Origin: Eggerthellaceae bacterium
GTDB taxonomy: Bacteria; Actinomycetota; Coriobacteriia; Coriobacteriales; Eggerthellaceae
Assembly (NCBI GenBank): GCA_022791455.1
Contig: JAAVZC010000014.1
Span: 62,001-126,000, forward strand
DNA length: 64,000 bases
Reading direction: 5' to 3'
Shown here: one piece after another, positions 52,593 to 62,384 of the stretch
How positions within the stretch are numbered: the stretch's first letter is position 1
Layout: each line of letters opens with the position of its first letter
The notes under the pieces: model-generated
The model's input: the letters and a program-made list of their open reading frames with translations, nothing else
What the model was told of the DNA's origin: nothing
Databases searched by the model: none
Program-made: the position numbers and the translations under genes

Positions 52593-54278
52593 CTAGTCGA
52601 TATAGCTCTCGACGAGGTCGATCAGTTCTTGCTGGGTGTGGACGCCCAACTTCGCGTAGATGTTGCGCAGGTGGGTTTTCGCCGTGGAGGGCGTGATCAC
52701 CAGCGTCTCGGCAATAGTGGCCGCTGTGCGTCCGCGCGCCAGCAACAGCAGAATTTCCGTTTCCCGCGAGGTCAAGCCGAATTCGCCAGCCACCTTCGTG
52801 CAGGCGGTGCGCAGTCGATTTGCACGGCTGTTGCCCTGCTCACCCTCTTCCGCGATCCTCGCATCAGCCGCCAACGCACACCCCTGGCACCCCACGGCAT
52901 CCGGCGCATCGGCCGGCGCAGTCCCGTCGATCTCTATACGGGCGCCGTGAGCGGCATCTCCCAAAAACGCCGTGGCCAGCGTGCACACGAACAAAATGGC
53001 CACCGGCACCGCCGTACCCACCACAAATAAGTTGTCGTTGGGGGCGCCTATCAGCAGCTGGCTCAAAGCCTTGCCCAGCTCGAAAGCCAGGCACGTAAGC
53101 CACCAGGGCCATAGATACGCGCGCCGCTCCACCACCAAAAACGGCGAGAGCATAATCAGCAGAAGCACGAGTTTTTGCGTCACGTTCAAAAACACCAGAT
53201 AGCTGAACACCCACGGGCCCTCCGAGAACGATGAGAGCCACAGCGCCACCAGCACCGTGCCGAGCAACAGCAGCTTCAGCACCTCGATGCAGCGACGGTT
53301 CCACAAAAAGCGAACGAACAGCAGCGCCAACACTCCCGCAACCGCCGTGCCAGAGGCGGCGCCCATCTGCACGATAAGCGACATGGGGCCGCAATCCTGA
53401 AGCAGCACCCACAAGCTGTGCACCTGCCCGAACACCACCGCGAAACAAGCCATAGAGATCATAAGGGTGATCAGGAAAAACAGCCGTCCGCCCCGTTCCC
53501 AGTCCGGCGGCACAATCATCGACCGGTCGGGGTAGGCCACGCCGGTGATCTGGTTGGCGAAGGGAACCCCCTCCTCGGTGGGATGGCCGCTGTTGGCGAC
53601 CGCGGCGTTGGCGGCGGTAGGATACACGCAGCGAAAGCGGCCGTATTCGCGAAAGTAGGCCAGAAGCGCGGCGGAGATAACCGGCATGAGCGACACCACT
53701 ACAAGCGCTGCGTCTGGTTTCAGAAACGCTGTCAGATAGTTCAAAAACGCCAGGCCAAGCAAGCTTAAGCCTCCTACGTAAAACACCGCCGCCGCACCGA
53801 ACGCGAACAGCTCGACAGCCCAGAAAAACATGAGCAGAATGGGCAGCACGTCAAGGGCAATCGTAGAAAGCGCCGAAAACGAAGGAGCGCCCCCAACAAC
53901 TACGCTCTGTCCCAAATCCATCAGCAGAAACGCCGTGTAGACAACGGCAACAGCCACCACAAACACAAGCGGAATGCGCGCGGTGCGGGCAGATCGTCGC
54001 CACACCAGGGCAACCACAAGCAGCAACGCCAGTGCAATCAGCGACTCGAACGGGAAGGTGGGAGAAAGAGCATCGCCCACGTAGAACACCGACGACAGGC
54101 GAAACCCTTCCATGGCCAACAGCATACAGGCGAAGCCGGCGGCGGCAATGAACGCACCGGGCATGGCGGTATAGCGACGGCCGGAAGATGCACCCGACGC
54201 CGCCTGTGCACCAGAAACGCGCGGCACCTTGCCGCCTTCACGGCAAAGATCATCCCGCGCGGATTCAGCGGATTTCAT
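52593..54278 (-). CDS. LuxR-family regulator with about 12 membrane helices
   Basis: 561 residues from the ATG at 54278, which has GAGGGG upstream. An ATG at 54347 in the same frame is the alternative but lacks a ribosome-binding site. About 12 helices are followed by a linker with a Cys pair and a C-terminal LuxR HTH (LTSRETEILLLLARGRTA, then STAKTHLRNIYAKLGVHTQQ). It has the same plan as the protein at 29790. It is divergent from the molybdoenzyme at 54659 and is its probable regulator. Confidence 0.9.
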   Translation of the reverse strand: MKSAESARDDLCREGGKVPRVSGAQAASGASSGRRYTAMPGAFIAAAGFACMLLAMEGFRLSSVFYVGDALSPTFPFESLIALALLLVVALVWRRSARTARIPLVFVVAVAVVYTAFLLMDLGQSVVVGGAPSFSALSTIALDVLPILLMFFWAVELFAFGAAAVFYVGGLSLLGLAFLNYLTAFLKPDAALVVVSLMPVISAALLAYFREYGRFRCVYPTAANAAVANSGHPTEEGVPFANQITGVAYPDRSMIVPPDWERGGRLFFLITLMISMACFAVVFGQVHSLWVLLQDCGPMSLIVQMGAASGTAVAGVLALLFVRFLWNRRCIEVLKLLLLGTVLVALWLSSFSEGPWVFSYLVFLNVTQKLVLLLIMLSPFLVVERRAYLWPWWLTCLAFELGKALSQLLIGAPNDNLFVVGTAVPVAILFVCTLATAFLGDAAHGARIEIDGTAPADAPDAVGCQGCALAADARIAEEGEQGNSRANRLRTACTKVAGEFGLTSRETEILLLLARGRTAATIAETLVITPSTAKTHLRNIYAKLGVHTQQELIDLVESYID

Positions 54279-54658
54279 TGCTGGCAGCCCCTCATTCCGC
54301 TCAGCCAAATTCTTCGCCCCCTTAAGAATTCTATGTTGGTTGCTCATTATATCGCAGCGCCCGGGAGCCCTCCCTCGTTTCAAACCCTTCCCCTGCTCCT
54401 TCTGGCAAAGATACCACCCTCGGTAGTAGGGATTTGCAGGCAAAACACCGTCTTCGGTCGCAGCCTACCACCTGGATTTCCCATCCTGAGTGGGTCGAAG
54501 CGCGGCCATTTTCGGCGCACCATTACAAGTGCTTGAGCCGCATAGCCGAATGCGCGGGCAACTTCTGCAGAGCTTTCTGCGAAGCCGCCTCTTTCGGCAG
54601 CGCCGTGAGGAAGCGCCGAAGGCTAAGCGGGGGAAATCGAGAGATAAGAGGAGGAAGT
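54279..54658. other. Divergent intergenic region, no firm element seen
   Basis: 380 bases (311 if the longer regulator start is right) between a LuxR-type gene and the molybdoenzyme gene. TACCACC occurs twice (near 54410 and 54465), which could be half-sites. No strong palindrome or promoter stood out. The CACCAGA palindrome of the dms operon is not repeated here. Confidence 0.4.
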
Positions 54659-57556
54659 ATGCTTAATTCAAGCAAGAGCATGCAGGCAACCGCAACAGGC
54701 GGGCTGGCCAACAAGCTGGACATGTCGCGTCGCAGCTTTGTGAAGCTGGCGGCCGCCACCGGCGTTGCCACCGCCATGTCCGCCGCCTTCGTGCCCACGG
54801 CACTGGCGGAGGATCACAACTCCGGATCGCTGCCTGAAGCGGGGGTGCAGCGCATCCGCACCATGTGCCGCGGCTGCGGCAAGATGGAGTGCGGCGTGTG
54901 GGTGACCGTCGAGAACGGCCGCGCCGTGAAGATCGAGGGCGACGAGAGCTCATTCGCCTCTTCGGGCAACAGCTGCTCGAAGAGCCAGGCGTCGCTGCAG
55001 GCCTGCTACCATCCGGACCGCCTGGCCTACCCGCTGAAGCGCACGAACCCCAAGGGCGACGACGATCCCGGCTGGGTGCGCATTTCCTGGGACGAGGCGC
55101 TGAAGACCGCCGGCGAGAAGTTCAACGAGATTGAGTCCCAGCGCGGCCCGAACTCCATGTTCTCCATGTGCGGCACGTCCCGCATCTACTGCATGTCCTC
55201 GGCGTTGGGGGCGCAGGGCATTCTGAACACCGCCAACACCCATCAGGCCTACCAGATTTGCAAGGGGCCGCGCCACGTAGCCACCGGCATGGTGTCCGCC
55301 CGCGCCTACAGCTGGATGGCCACCGTGGACCGTCCGAAAGTGTACGTTCAATGGGGCGGCGCTTCGGAACTGTCCAACTACGACGACTCCTGCCGCACCA
55401 CCGTCGACGCCGCCACCAAGGCAGACCACCACATCCTGGTGGACCCGCGCATGACCAACATGGGCAAGGAAGCCGACATCTGGAACCCGCTGCGCCCCGG
55501 CACCGACGGCGCCATAGGACTCGGCTGGCTGAACGTCATCATCAACAACGACCTGTACAACGACTTGTGGGTGAAGCGCTGGACCAACGCGCCCTTCCTG
55601 GTGTGCTACGACATCGAGCCCTCCGGCTGGCTGCAGGCCGGCATGGGCGGCGGCGAAGAGATCAAGACCCGCCTGCTGAAGGAATCTGACGTCGTGGACG
55701 GCGGCAGCCCGAAGAAGTTCATCGTGTTCGACCAGCTGGGCAACAAGTTCACCTACTTCGACGCCGAAACCGGCTACTGGGAAGGGGAGCAGCCCTGGGA
55801 AGTGACCGGCAAGGAAGCGATGCAGGAGAACCTCATCCCCGGCATCACCCAAGGCTTCGTGCCGGACATGTCCGAGTTCAACCCCGCCATCGACCCGCAG
55901 ATTTGGGGCGAAGTGGAAGTGACCCTGAAGGACGGCAGCAAATCCACCTGCCCCACCGTGTGGCAAGTGTTCAACGACTACCTGGCCGACTTCACGCCGG
56001 AGAAGGTGGCGGAAATCACCTCCGTGCCGGCTGAGGACATCATCACCGCCGCGACCACCTACGCCACGCCCATCGACCCCTCCACCGGCTACGGCAACGG
56101 CGGCATCCAGTACATGCTGGCGGTAGAGCACGCCTGCAATTCTGTGCAGAACTCCCGCATCTGCGACCTCATCGTGGGCATCACCAACAACTTCGACACC
56201 CCCGGCGGCAACCGCGGCGCCACCGCCGCCACCTTCGGCGAAGAATTTGCCATGATGGGCAGCGGCCTGGGAATGTGCGCGCCGGAGTTGTGGGACAGCA
56301 TGCTGGGCGTCGAGGACATTCCGCTGCTGAAGCATCACAAGATTTGGGCTGACTCCACCGCCATCTGGGACGCCTGCAACAACGAAGGCTCCCCCTACCC
56401 GCTCTACGGCGGCTACTGCCAGTCCGGCGACGTGATGAACATGTCCAACGCGCTTTGGGGCTGGGAAGGCCTGAAGAAACTGGACTTTTTGCTGGACATC
56501 GATCTGTGGCACACCCCCACCTCGCAGCTGGCCGACATCCTGGTGCCGGCGCGCCATTGGCTGGAAGTGGACTGCCCCCGTCGTTCACAGGGTTCCGGCG
56601 GCATGGAAGGCAGCCACTGCAAGTGCGTCGAGCCCTATGCCGAAAGCTGGTTCGACGTGGACATCATCATCCAGCTGTGCAAGGCCATGGGCAAGCCGTG
56701 GAGCGCCGATCCCGAAGATCCGTGGCCCGATTCCATCTATGAGCTGGACGCTGCTGCCGCTCCCATGGGGCTCACCTGGGAAGAATGGAAGAAGGAGTTC
56801 CAGGAGAAGGGCTTCCGCGACTGCAAGAAGGAATACCCGGACGACTGGGGCACCTACCGCCGCTACGAGACCGGCGCTTGCGCGGGCCGCGGCGTGCCGG
56901 GTCTGCAGACGCCCACCCGCAAGCAGGAGATTTGGTCCACGTGGATCGAGTCCTACCACCCGGACGGGGCCCACACGCTGCCCATGTACAACGAGCCGCC
57001 CGAAAGCCCCATCTCCCAGCCGGAGCTGGCCAAGGAGTACCCGCTCATCATGACCACCGGCCGCCGTATTCCCGTGTACTTCCACTCCGAGCATCGCCAG
57101 CTGCCGTGGTGCCGCGAGCAGTGGCCGGTGCCGCGCGCGGAAATCAACCCCGCCGATGCCGAAGAACTGGGCGTTGACCAGGGCGATTGGGTGTGGATCG
57201 AGAGCCCCCGCGGCAAGGTACGCCAGGTGGTGGACCTCTACCACGGCATCCGCCCCGGCACCATCAACTGCGAGCACCAGTGGTGGCTGCCCGAGTTCAA
57301 CGGCGCCACGAAGGGCTTCGACTTGGTCTCCATCAACTGCCTGGTGAACAAGGACCTGCGCGACCCGCTGTGCGGCTCTTCCTACGCCCGCGCCTATCAG
57401 GTGAAGGTGTACAAGGCCACGCCGGAGAACTCCCCGTTCGGCAACCCCATCCCCTGCGATGTGGACGGCACGCCCATGATCTCCACCCCGGACGATCCGC
57501 GCCTGAAGGCATGGCAGCCGAACCACGAGGGCACCGAAGCCCATCGCGGATACTAG
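54659..57556 (+). CDS. Tat-exported molybdopterin oxidoreductase, substrate unknown
   Basis: A 965-residue enzyme of the DMSO-reductase superfamily. The ATG at 54659 follows AGAGGAGGAAGT. A Tat signal covers residues about 23-50 (SRRSFVKLAA). The [4Fe-4S] set is C70-X2-C73-X4-C78-X27-C106. Cys201 in NTHQAYQICKGPRH aligns with the Cys that binds Mo in polysulfide/thiosulfate-type enzymes, so the Mo ligand is probably Cys and not Ser as in DmsA. Size and LuxR neighbour fit the large Eggerthellaceae group that includes catechol dehydroxylases. No anchor gene follows. Confidence 0.9.
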   Translation: MLNSSKSMQATATGGLANKLDMSRRSFVKLAAATGVATAMSAAFVPTALAEDHNSGSLPEAGVQRIRTMCRGCGKMECGVWVTVENGRAVKIEGDESSFASSGNSCSKSQASLQACYHPDRLAYPLKRTNPKGDDDPGWVRISWDEALKTAGEKFNEIESQRGPNSMFSMCGTSRIYCMSSALGAQGILNTANTHQAYQICKGPRHVATGMVSARAYSWMATVDRPKVYVQWGGASELSNYDDSCRTTVDAATKADHHILVDPRMTNMGKEADIWNPLRPGTDGAIGLGWLNVIINNDLYNDLWVKRWTNAPFLVCYDIEPSGWLQAGMGGGEEIKTRLLKESDVVDGGSPKKFIVFDQLGNKFTYFDAETGYWEGEQPWEVTGKEAMQENLIPGITQGFVPDMSEFNPAIDPQIWGEVEVTLKDGSKSTCPTVWQVFNDYLADFTPEKVAEITSVPAEDIITAATTYATPIDPSTGYGNGGIQYMLAVEHACNSVQNSRICDLIVGITNNFDTPGGNRGATAATFGEEFAMMGSGLGMCAPELWDSMLGVEDIPLLKHHKIWADSTAIWDACNNEGSPYPLYGGYCQSGDVMNMSNALWGWEGLKKLDFLLDIDLWHTPTSQLADILVPARHWLEVDCPRRSQGSGGMEGSHCKCVEPYAESWFDVDIIIQLCKAMGKPWSADPEDPWPDSIYELDAAAAPMGLTWEEWKKEFQEKGFRDCKKEYPDDWGTYRRYETGACAGRGVPGLQTPTRKQEIWSTWIESYHPDGAHTLPMYNEPPESPISQPELAKEYPLIMTTGRRIPVYFHSEHRQLPWCREQWPVPRAEINPADAEELGVDQGDWVWIESPRGKVRQVVDLYHGIRPGTINCEHQWWLPEFNGATKGFDLVSINCLVNKDLRDPLCGSSYARAYQVKVYKATPENSPFGNPIPCDVDGTPMISTPDDPRLKAWQPNHEGTEAHRGY

Positions 57557-57566
57557 GAGGTAAAAG

Positions 57567-58226
57567 ATGACTCAATACGCTATTGTCACCGACCTCAACC
57601 AGTGCGTCGGTTGCCTGGCCTGCTCGGTGGCCTGCAAAGTTGTGAACAACGTGCCGGTGGGCAACTACTGGAACAAGATCCTGCGCATTGGCCCCAACCC
57701 TAAGACCGCCGGCGCCACCTTCCCGGACGTGGAGATGTACTTCCTGCCGGTCACCTGCCAGCACTGCGAGAACCCCGCCTGCGTGGCAGTGTGCCCCACC
57801 GAGGCTAGCCACAAGCTGGAAGACGGCACCGTGCAGGTGGACAAGGAGAAGTGCATCGGCTGCCAGTTCTGCGCCATGGCCTGCCCTTACGGCGTGCGCT
57901 ACCTGAACGAAGACGAGAAGGTAGTGGAGAAGTGCACCATGTGCGAGCAGAAAATCGCCCAGGGCGAGCTGCCCCAGTGCGTGGCCCAGTGCGGCGGCCG
58001 CGCCCGCTACTTCGGCGACCTGGAGCAGGGCATCGACAGCTTTGTGGGCCCCGCCCCGGTGAACGTGTCCCAGGGCGACAAGTCCTATACCGGCACCGTG
58101 AACAGCCGCGCCACGCTCGGCGAATCGGTGAAGGCCTACAGCGACTCCGACGTCTACGCGCTGCCGGACGTGGGCAACAAGCCCTCCTGCCTCTACATCC
58201 TCCGCGACCGCACCTGGCAGGGGTAG
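57567..58226 (+). CDS. Four-cluster Fe-S electron-transfer subunit
   Basis: A 219-residue DmsB/NrfC-like subunit with four Cys groups: CVGCLACSVAC, CQHCENPACVAVC, CIGCQFCAMAC and CTMCEQ...QCVAQC. It starts ten bases after the molybdoenzyme stop with TAGGAGGTAA as binding site. A terminator follows, so the complex has no co-transcribed quinol anchor and must draw electrons from another membrane partner. Confidence 0.94.
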   Translation: MTQYAIVTDLNQCVGCLACSVACKVVNNVPVGNYWNKILRIGPNPKTAGATFPDVEMYFLPVTCQHCENPACVAVCPTEASHKLEDGTVQVDKEKCIGCQFCAMACPYGVRYLNEDEKVVEKCTMCEQKIAQGELPQCVAQCGGRARYFGDLEQGIDSFVGPAPVNVSQGDKSYTGTVNSRATLGESVKAYSDSDVYALPDVGNKPSCLYILRDRTWQG

Positions 58227-58241
58227 GACAAGACACGCCAA

Positions 58242-58296
58242 CTAAAAGTCTCAAAGCAGACTAAAAACGCTAAAGCAGACTAAAACTCCTAAAAGG
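58242..58296. repeat. Short tandem repeat with CTAAA motifs
   Basis: CTAAA or close variants occur at 58242, 58251, 58261, 58270, 58280 and 58289, spaced 9-10 bases apart. The repeat unit is 19 bases (CTAAAA...AAAGCAGA), present about two and a half times. Two more CTAAA motifs nine bases apart lie at 58390 and 58399, past the terminators. Confidence 0.55.
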
Positions 58297-58323
58297 TTGC
58301 GCTAGAATATGGCGCAACCTTTT
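58291..58323 (+). terminator. Rho-independent terminator
   Basis: AAAAGGTTGCGC and its exact complement form a 12-bp stem around nine bases, ending in TTTT. Confidence 0.75.
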
Positions 58324-58359
58324 GAGCCCCGGATCGGCCTCTCGATCCGGGGCTCTTTT
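58324..58359 (+). terminator. Second Rho-independent terminator
   Basis: GAGCCCCGGATCG and its exact complement form a 13-bp stem with loop GCCTCT, then TTTT. It directly follows the first hairpin. Confidence 0.85.
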
Positions 58360-58437
58360 CTGTTCCTTCCCCCACCTCTTCCGCCGCACCTAAAAGCGCT
58401 AAAATAGCAGGCCACTCGTTTGAAGAAAGGGGCTGCT

Positions 58438-59280
58438 GTGGCCGAGGAAACGTTGGTAATTGGGTGTCATCTGTCCTGCTCGAAGGGATATGCGCAGATG
58501 GCGCGGGATGCGGCTTCTATTGGGGCGAACACGTTCCAGTTCTTTACGCGCAACCCTCGCGGTGGCAAGGCGAAGCCCATCGATCCGGCCGATATTGCGC
58601 TGTACCACCAGCTGGCGGCCGAAGCGGGCATCCAGACCATTGTGGCCCACGCGCCCTACACGCTGAACCTGTGCGCCGCAAACCCCGACACCCGCCAGTT
58701 CGCCATCGACACCATGGCAGATGACCTGCTGCGCATGGAATCCACGCCGCACCAGCTGTACAACTTCCATCCCGGCTCTCATGTAAAGCAAGGCCCTGAA
58801 GAGGGCATCCGTCTGATCGTGGACGGCTTGAACCAGGTGCTGGCGCCGGAGCAGACCACCACCGTGCTGCTGGAGACCATGGCCGGCAAGGGCACCGAGA
58901 TGGGTCGCAGCTTCGAAGAGCTGGCCGCCATCATCGACGGCGTAGAACTGAACGACCACCTGGGCGTCTGCCTGGACACCTGCCATATTTGGGACGGCGG
59001 CTACAACGTGGCCGCGCTGGACGACGTGCTGGAGGAGTTCGACCGCGTGGTGGGGCTGGACCGCCTGAAGGCCGTGCACCTCAACGATTCCAAAAACCCG
59101 CTGGGCGCCGCGAAGGACCGCCACGAGCTGATTGGCGATGGCCACATCGGCTTCGAAGCGCTTTCCGCCGTGACGCGCCACCCGGCCCTGCGCCACCTGC
59201 CCTTCAACCTGGAAACCCCCAACGAGACCCTGGACGGCTACGCCCGCGAAATAGCCGCCCTCCGCGCCGCCTGGGCCTAG
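58438..59280 (+). CDS. nfo: Endonuclease IV (AP endonuclease)
   Basis: A 280-residue TIM-barrel enzyme that cuts DNA at abasic sites, using three zinc ions. Typical metal-site blocks are [75 protein letters not shown] and NLETPNE. Translation probably begins with GTG at 58438, five bases after AAAGGGG. A TTG at 58420 opens the same frame but has no binding site. Confidence 0.96.
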   Translation: MAEETLVIGCHLSCSKGYAQMARDAASIGANTFQFFTRNPRGGKAKPIDPADIALYHQLAAEAGIQTIVAHAPYTLNLCAANPDTRQFAIDTMADDLLRMESTPHQLYNFHPGSHVKQGPEEGIRLIVDGLNQVLAPEQTTTVLLETMAGKGTEMGRSFEELAAIIDGVELNDHLGVCLDTCHIWDGGYNVAALDDVLEEFDRVVGLDRLKAVHLNDSKNPLGAAKDRHELIGDGHIGFEALSAVTRHPALRHLPFNLETPNETLDGYAREIAALRAAWA

Positions 59281-59283
59281 CCC

Positions 59284-60141
59284 CTACCCCGCCGCGGTAA
59301 GGCGCTTGATGGACCAGTCCAGCAGGGCGTTCCAGCGGTTGTCGCCAGCGTCGAGCGCGGTAAGGTGATAGGTGACGGCCGCGTCCTCATCGGTAATAGG
59401 AATTATGACGCGATTGCCCATGAATCGCTCGGTTTCGGAAGCGTTTGTGACGAAGCCCGGCAGCGGCGACGTTTGGGCAAGCTGGCTGAAGATGAGATAG
59501 TCGTCCTGGATGACGTAATGAGCGTGCGGCATGTGGCGCTCGCAGATTTCCCGCCAGAAGCCCACACCGTTATAGAGCAGAAACGTCTCCCCGTCCAAGT
59601 CGGCCAGCGCCAGTTCCGAACGGTCGGCCAGAGGGTGGTCCGGCGGAAGCGCCACGTAGAGCCGCTCCTCCATGAACGGCAGCGCCTTCACGTTCGGCAA
59701 CTCCATCGCATAGGGCATGATGGCGAAATCCACGATGCCGGAGAGCAAGTCGCTCTCCAAACCGTGGAGGGAGAGCATCTTCGGCACCACCAATAGCTCC
59801 GGGTCGTGCTCGGCAATAGCGGGCACCAGGCGCCACAACGGCGCCGGAGCGCAGGCTCCAATGTGCAAGGTGAAGCGCTTGCGCACCAGCTCGGCCAGGG
59901 CCTCTTCCAAGCGGGACGCCTCCGAAAGCACGATGCGGGCGTGGCGCAGGGCCAGCTCGCCGGCATCGTTTAAGCGCATGCGGTTTTTCGTGCGGTCGAA
60001 CAGCGGCGTACCCAACTCATCTTCCAGCCGCTGGATAGAGCGGGAAAGGGCGGACTGCGACAGGTGCAGCTGCTCAGCCGCCTTCGACAGTGTGCCGTTT
60101 GACGCAATAGCTTCCAACTGTCTTAGCTGTTCGAGTTCCAT
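59284..60141 (-). CDS. LysR-family transcriptional regulator
   Basis: A 285-residue regulator. The N-terminal HTH (LSKAAEQLHLSQSALSRSIQRLEDELG) and the effector-binding domain are of normal length. It is divergent from the aldo/keto reductase gene and probably controls the cluster that follows it. The ATG at 60141 follows GAGGG. The longer frame upstream crosses the promoter region and the reductase gene and is rejected. Confidence 0.95.
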   Translation of the reverse strand: MELEQLRQLEAIASNGTLSKAAEQLHLSQSALSRSIQRLEDELGTPLFDRTKNRMRLNDAGELALRHARIVLSEASRLEEALAELVRKRFTLHIGACAPAPLWRLVPAIAEHDPELLVVPKMLSLHGLESDLLSGIVDFAIMPYAMELPNVKALPFMEERLYVALPPDHPLADRSELALADLDGETFLLYNGVGFWREICERHMPHAHYVIQDDYLIFSQLAQTSPLPGFVTNASETERFMGNRVIIPITDEDAAVTYHLTALDAGDNRWNALLDWSIKRLTAAG

Positions 60142-60159
60142 ACAACCCTCTTTCACCAT

Positions 60160-60175
60160 GCATTTGACGCAATGC
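60160..60175. promoter_or_regulatory. Candidate LysR-type site
   Basis: GCAT-N8-ATGC, 19 bases upstream of the LysR start codon, has the dyad form of LysR operators and is well placed for autoregulation. Short dyads of this kind can be chance. Confidence 0.35.
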
Positions 60176-60417
60176 GAGATTCTAAACGAGCATTGTACTT
60201 CTTCCGTGCACGAGCGCAAACTGTAAAGCGTCCCGGGCAAGACAGCTTGCTCCCCCGCACTCAAAGCATCTCCTCCTGCCCGGGATAACTTGCAAGCGCC
60301 GCGACGGTCTGGCAGCTGAATCGGCTGGGTCGGAGCTCCTCCTCTGGACAGGGGTCGTCGCGACGCTTCGCCAAACCGAACCATCGATGTGCCGCGGCGC
60401 ACCGGAAAGGAGTCGTC

Positions 60418-61266
60418 ATGGAATATGTAACTTTGAGCAACGGCGTGCAGATGCCCCAACTGGGCTACGGCGTGTTCCAGGTGCCGAACGCCGAAACTGA
60501 AGGCTGCGTGAGCGATGCGCTGAAGGTGGGCTACCGGCTCATCGACACCGCGCAAGCCTACGGAAACGAGGAAGGCGTGGGGGCAGCCATTGCCGCAAGC
60601 GGCGTGCCCCGCGAAGAGCTGTTCATCGTCACCAAGGTGTGGATCTCGAACGCCGGCGAGGAGAAGGCGGCGGCGTCCATCGACGAGTCGCTGCGCAAGC
60701 TGGGCACCGACTACGTTGACCTGCTGCTCATCCATCAGCCCATCAGCGACTACTACGGCACCTACCGCGCCATGGAGGCCGCTTACAAAGCCGGCAAGGC
60801 GCGCGCCATCGGCGTTTCGAACTTCCTGCCGGACCGCCTGGTGGACCTGTGCAACTTCGCCGAGATTCCGCCCATGGTCAACCAGGTAGAGACCCATGTG
60901 TTCATGCAGCAGCGCAAGGCGCGCGAGGTAATGGCGGAATACGGCGTGCAGCCCATGGCGTGGGCGCCGTTCGCGGAAGGCCGCAACGACCTGTTCACCA
61001 ACCCGGTGTTGGTGGCCGTGGGAGCGAAGTACGGCAAGTCCGCCGCCCAGGTGGCGCTGCGCTACCTGCTGCAGTGCGGCATCGTGGCCATTCCGAAGTC
61101 CACCCACATCGAGCGCATGGAGCAGAACCTAGACGTGTTCGACTTTACCCTGGACGCCACCGATATGGACGCCATCCAAGCGCTTGACGAAAAGAGCAGC
61201 CAGTTCTTCGACCACGCCGACCCGAAGGCAGTTCAGATGCTGGCCGACATGGGCAAGGCAAAATAA
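60418..61266 (+). CDS. Aldo/keto reductase
   Basis: A 282-residue NADPH-dependent reductase of the AKR5-like class. All four catalytic residues are present: Asp43 and Tyr48 in LIDTAQAYGN, Lys73 in VTKVW and His106 in LLIHQP. The cofactor site appears as IPKSTHIERMEQN. GGAAAGGAG precedes the ATG. It is first in a cluster of small redox and hydrolase genes. Confidence 0.95.
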   Translation: MEYVTLSNGVQMPQLGYGVFQVPNAETEGCVSDALKVGYRLIDTAQAYGNEEGVGAAIAASGVPREELFIVTKVWISNAGEEKAAASIDESLRKLGTDYVDLLLIHQPISDYYGTYRAMEAAYKAGKARAIGVSNFLPDRLVDLCNFAEIPPMVNQVETHVFMQQRKAREVMAEYGVQPMAWAPFAEGRNDLFTNPVLVAVGAKYGKSAAQVALRYLLQCGIVAIPKSTHIERMEQNLDVFDFTLDATDMDAIQALDEKSSQFFDHADPKAVQMLADMGKAK

Positions 61267-61328
61267 CCGACAACCCGAAAAACACCCCTACGAATTGAGA
61301 AAGCACAGCAAGCGAAAGGAAGCGCATC

Positions 61329-62357
61329 ATGAGCAAAGCGCTGTATGAATCCCGCGAGTTCACCCCCTACAACGGCAACCCCTTCGGCCTGGTCTACGAT
61401 GGCGCGCTGACCGAGAGCGCGGAAGGCGCCGTCAACATTCACGCCATTAGCTACCCACTGCGCGACGTGGTATCGGCCGCCAACGTGTACACCCCCGCCG
61501 GCTACGACGAAGCCGGCGGCGCCACCTACCCCGCCGTGGTGGTGGCCCATCCCAACGGCGGCGTGAAAGAGCAGGTGGCGGGCCTGTATGCCCAGCGTCT
61601 GGCGGAAGCCGGCTACATCGCGCTGGCCTTCGACGCCGCTTACCAGGGCGAAAGCACCGGCATGCCCCGCAACACCGACATTCCCGCAAACCGCATCGAG
61701 GACATTCGCCGCGCCGCCGACATCCTGGCCACCTTCCCCGGCGTCGACCCGCAGCGCCTGGGCGTGTTCGGCATCTGCGGCGGTGGCGGCTACACGGCCG
61801 CGGCGGCCCAGACCGACAAGCGCTTCAAGGCCGTGGCCACGCTTTCCCTGTTCAACTCCGGCATTGTGCGTCGCGACGGTTTCCGCGCCAGCCAGACCGA
61901 CACCATCGATGAGCGGCTGGCCCAGGCAGCGGCCGCCCGCCAGCAGGAGGCGGAAGGCGGCGAGTTGCTCTACACCCCCAACATGTGCGAGACCCTCACG
62001 CCCGAGCAAGCGGACCAGCTGCCTTTCCCGCTGTACCGCGACGGCTATTACTACTACGGCGTCACCCACAAGCATCCCGGCTCCAGCTTCGCCTACACCG
62101 TCTCCAGCCTGATCGAACTGGCGGCGTTCGACGCAGCGGCCGGCGCGCAGCTGATCTCCGTGCCGCTGCTGATGATGGCCGGCAAAGAGGCGGACACCTT
62201 CTACATGACCGTGGACGTGTTCTCGAAGGCCACGGGCGCGCCGGAGAAAGAGCTGTTCGAAATTGAGGGCGCGCAGCACATCGAGACCTATTGGAAGCCG
62301 GAATACGTGGACCAAGCGTCCGCGAAGCTGGTGGAATTCTTCGGAAAGAACCTGTAA
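61329..62357 (+). CDS. Alpha/beta hydrolase with Cys at the nucleophile elbow
   Basis: A 342-residue alpha/beta hydrolase. The nucleophile elbow reads GICGGGG, with Cys150 where most members have Ser. This recalls dienelactone hydrolases. The acid residue is probably in AGKEADTF and the base His in EGAQHIETY. There is no signal peptide, so it is cytosolic. GAAAGGAAG precedes the ATG. Substrate is unknown. Confidence 0.9.
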   Translation: MSKALYESREFTPYNGNPFGLVYDGALTESAEGAVNIHAISYPLRDVVSAANVYTPAGYDEAGGATYPAVVVAHPNGGVKEQVAGLYAQRLAEAGYIALAFDAAYQGESTGMPRNTDIPANRIEDIRRAADILATFPGVDPQRLGVFGICGGGGYTAAAAQTDKRFKAVATLSLFNSGIVRRDGFRASQTDTIDERLAQAAAARQQEAEGGELLYTPNMCETLTPEQADQLPFPLYRDGYYYYGVTHKHPGSSFAYTVSSLIELAAFDAAAGAQLISVPLLMMAGKEADTFYMTVDVFSKATGAPEKELFEIEGAQHIETYWKPEYVDQASAKLVEFFGKNL

Positions 62358-62384
62358 GTCGAGAAAGCACCAAGGAGCACTACC

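Noticed and set aside
59284-61107. 607-residue version of the LysR gene
   Set aside because: The extension crosses the divergent promoter region and the aldo/keto reductase gene. The ATG at 60141 gives a normal LysR N-terminus.
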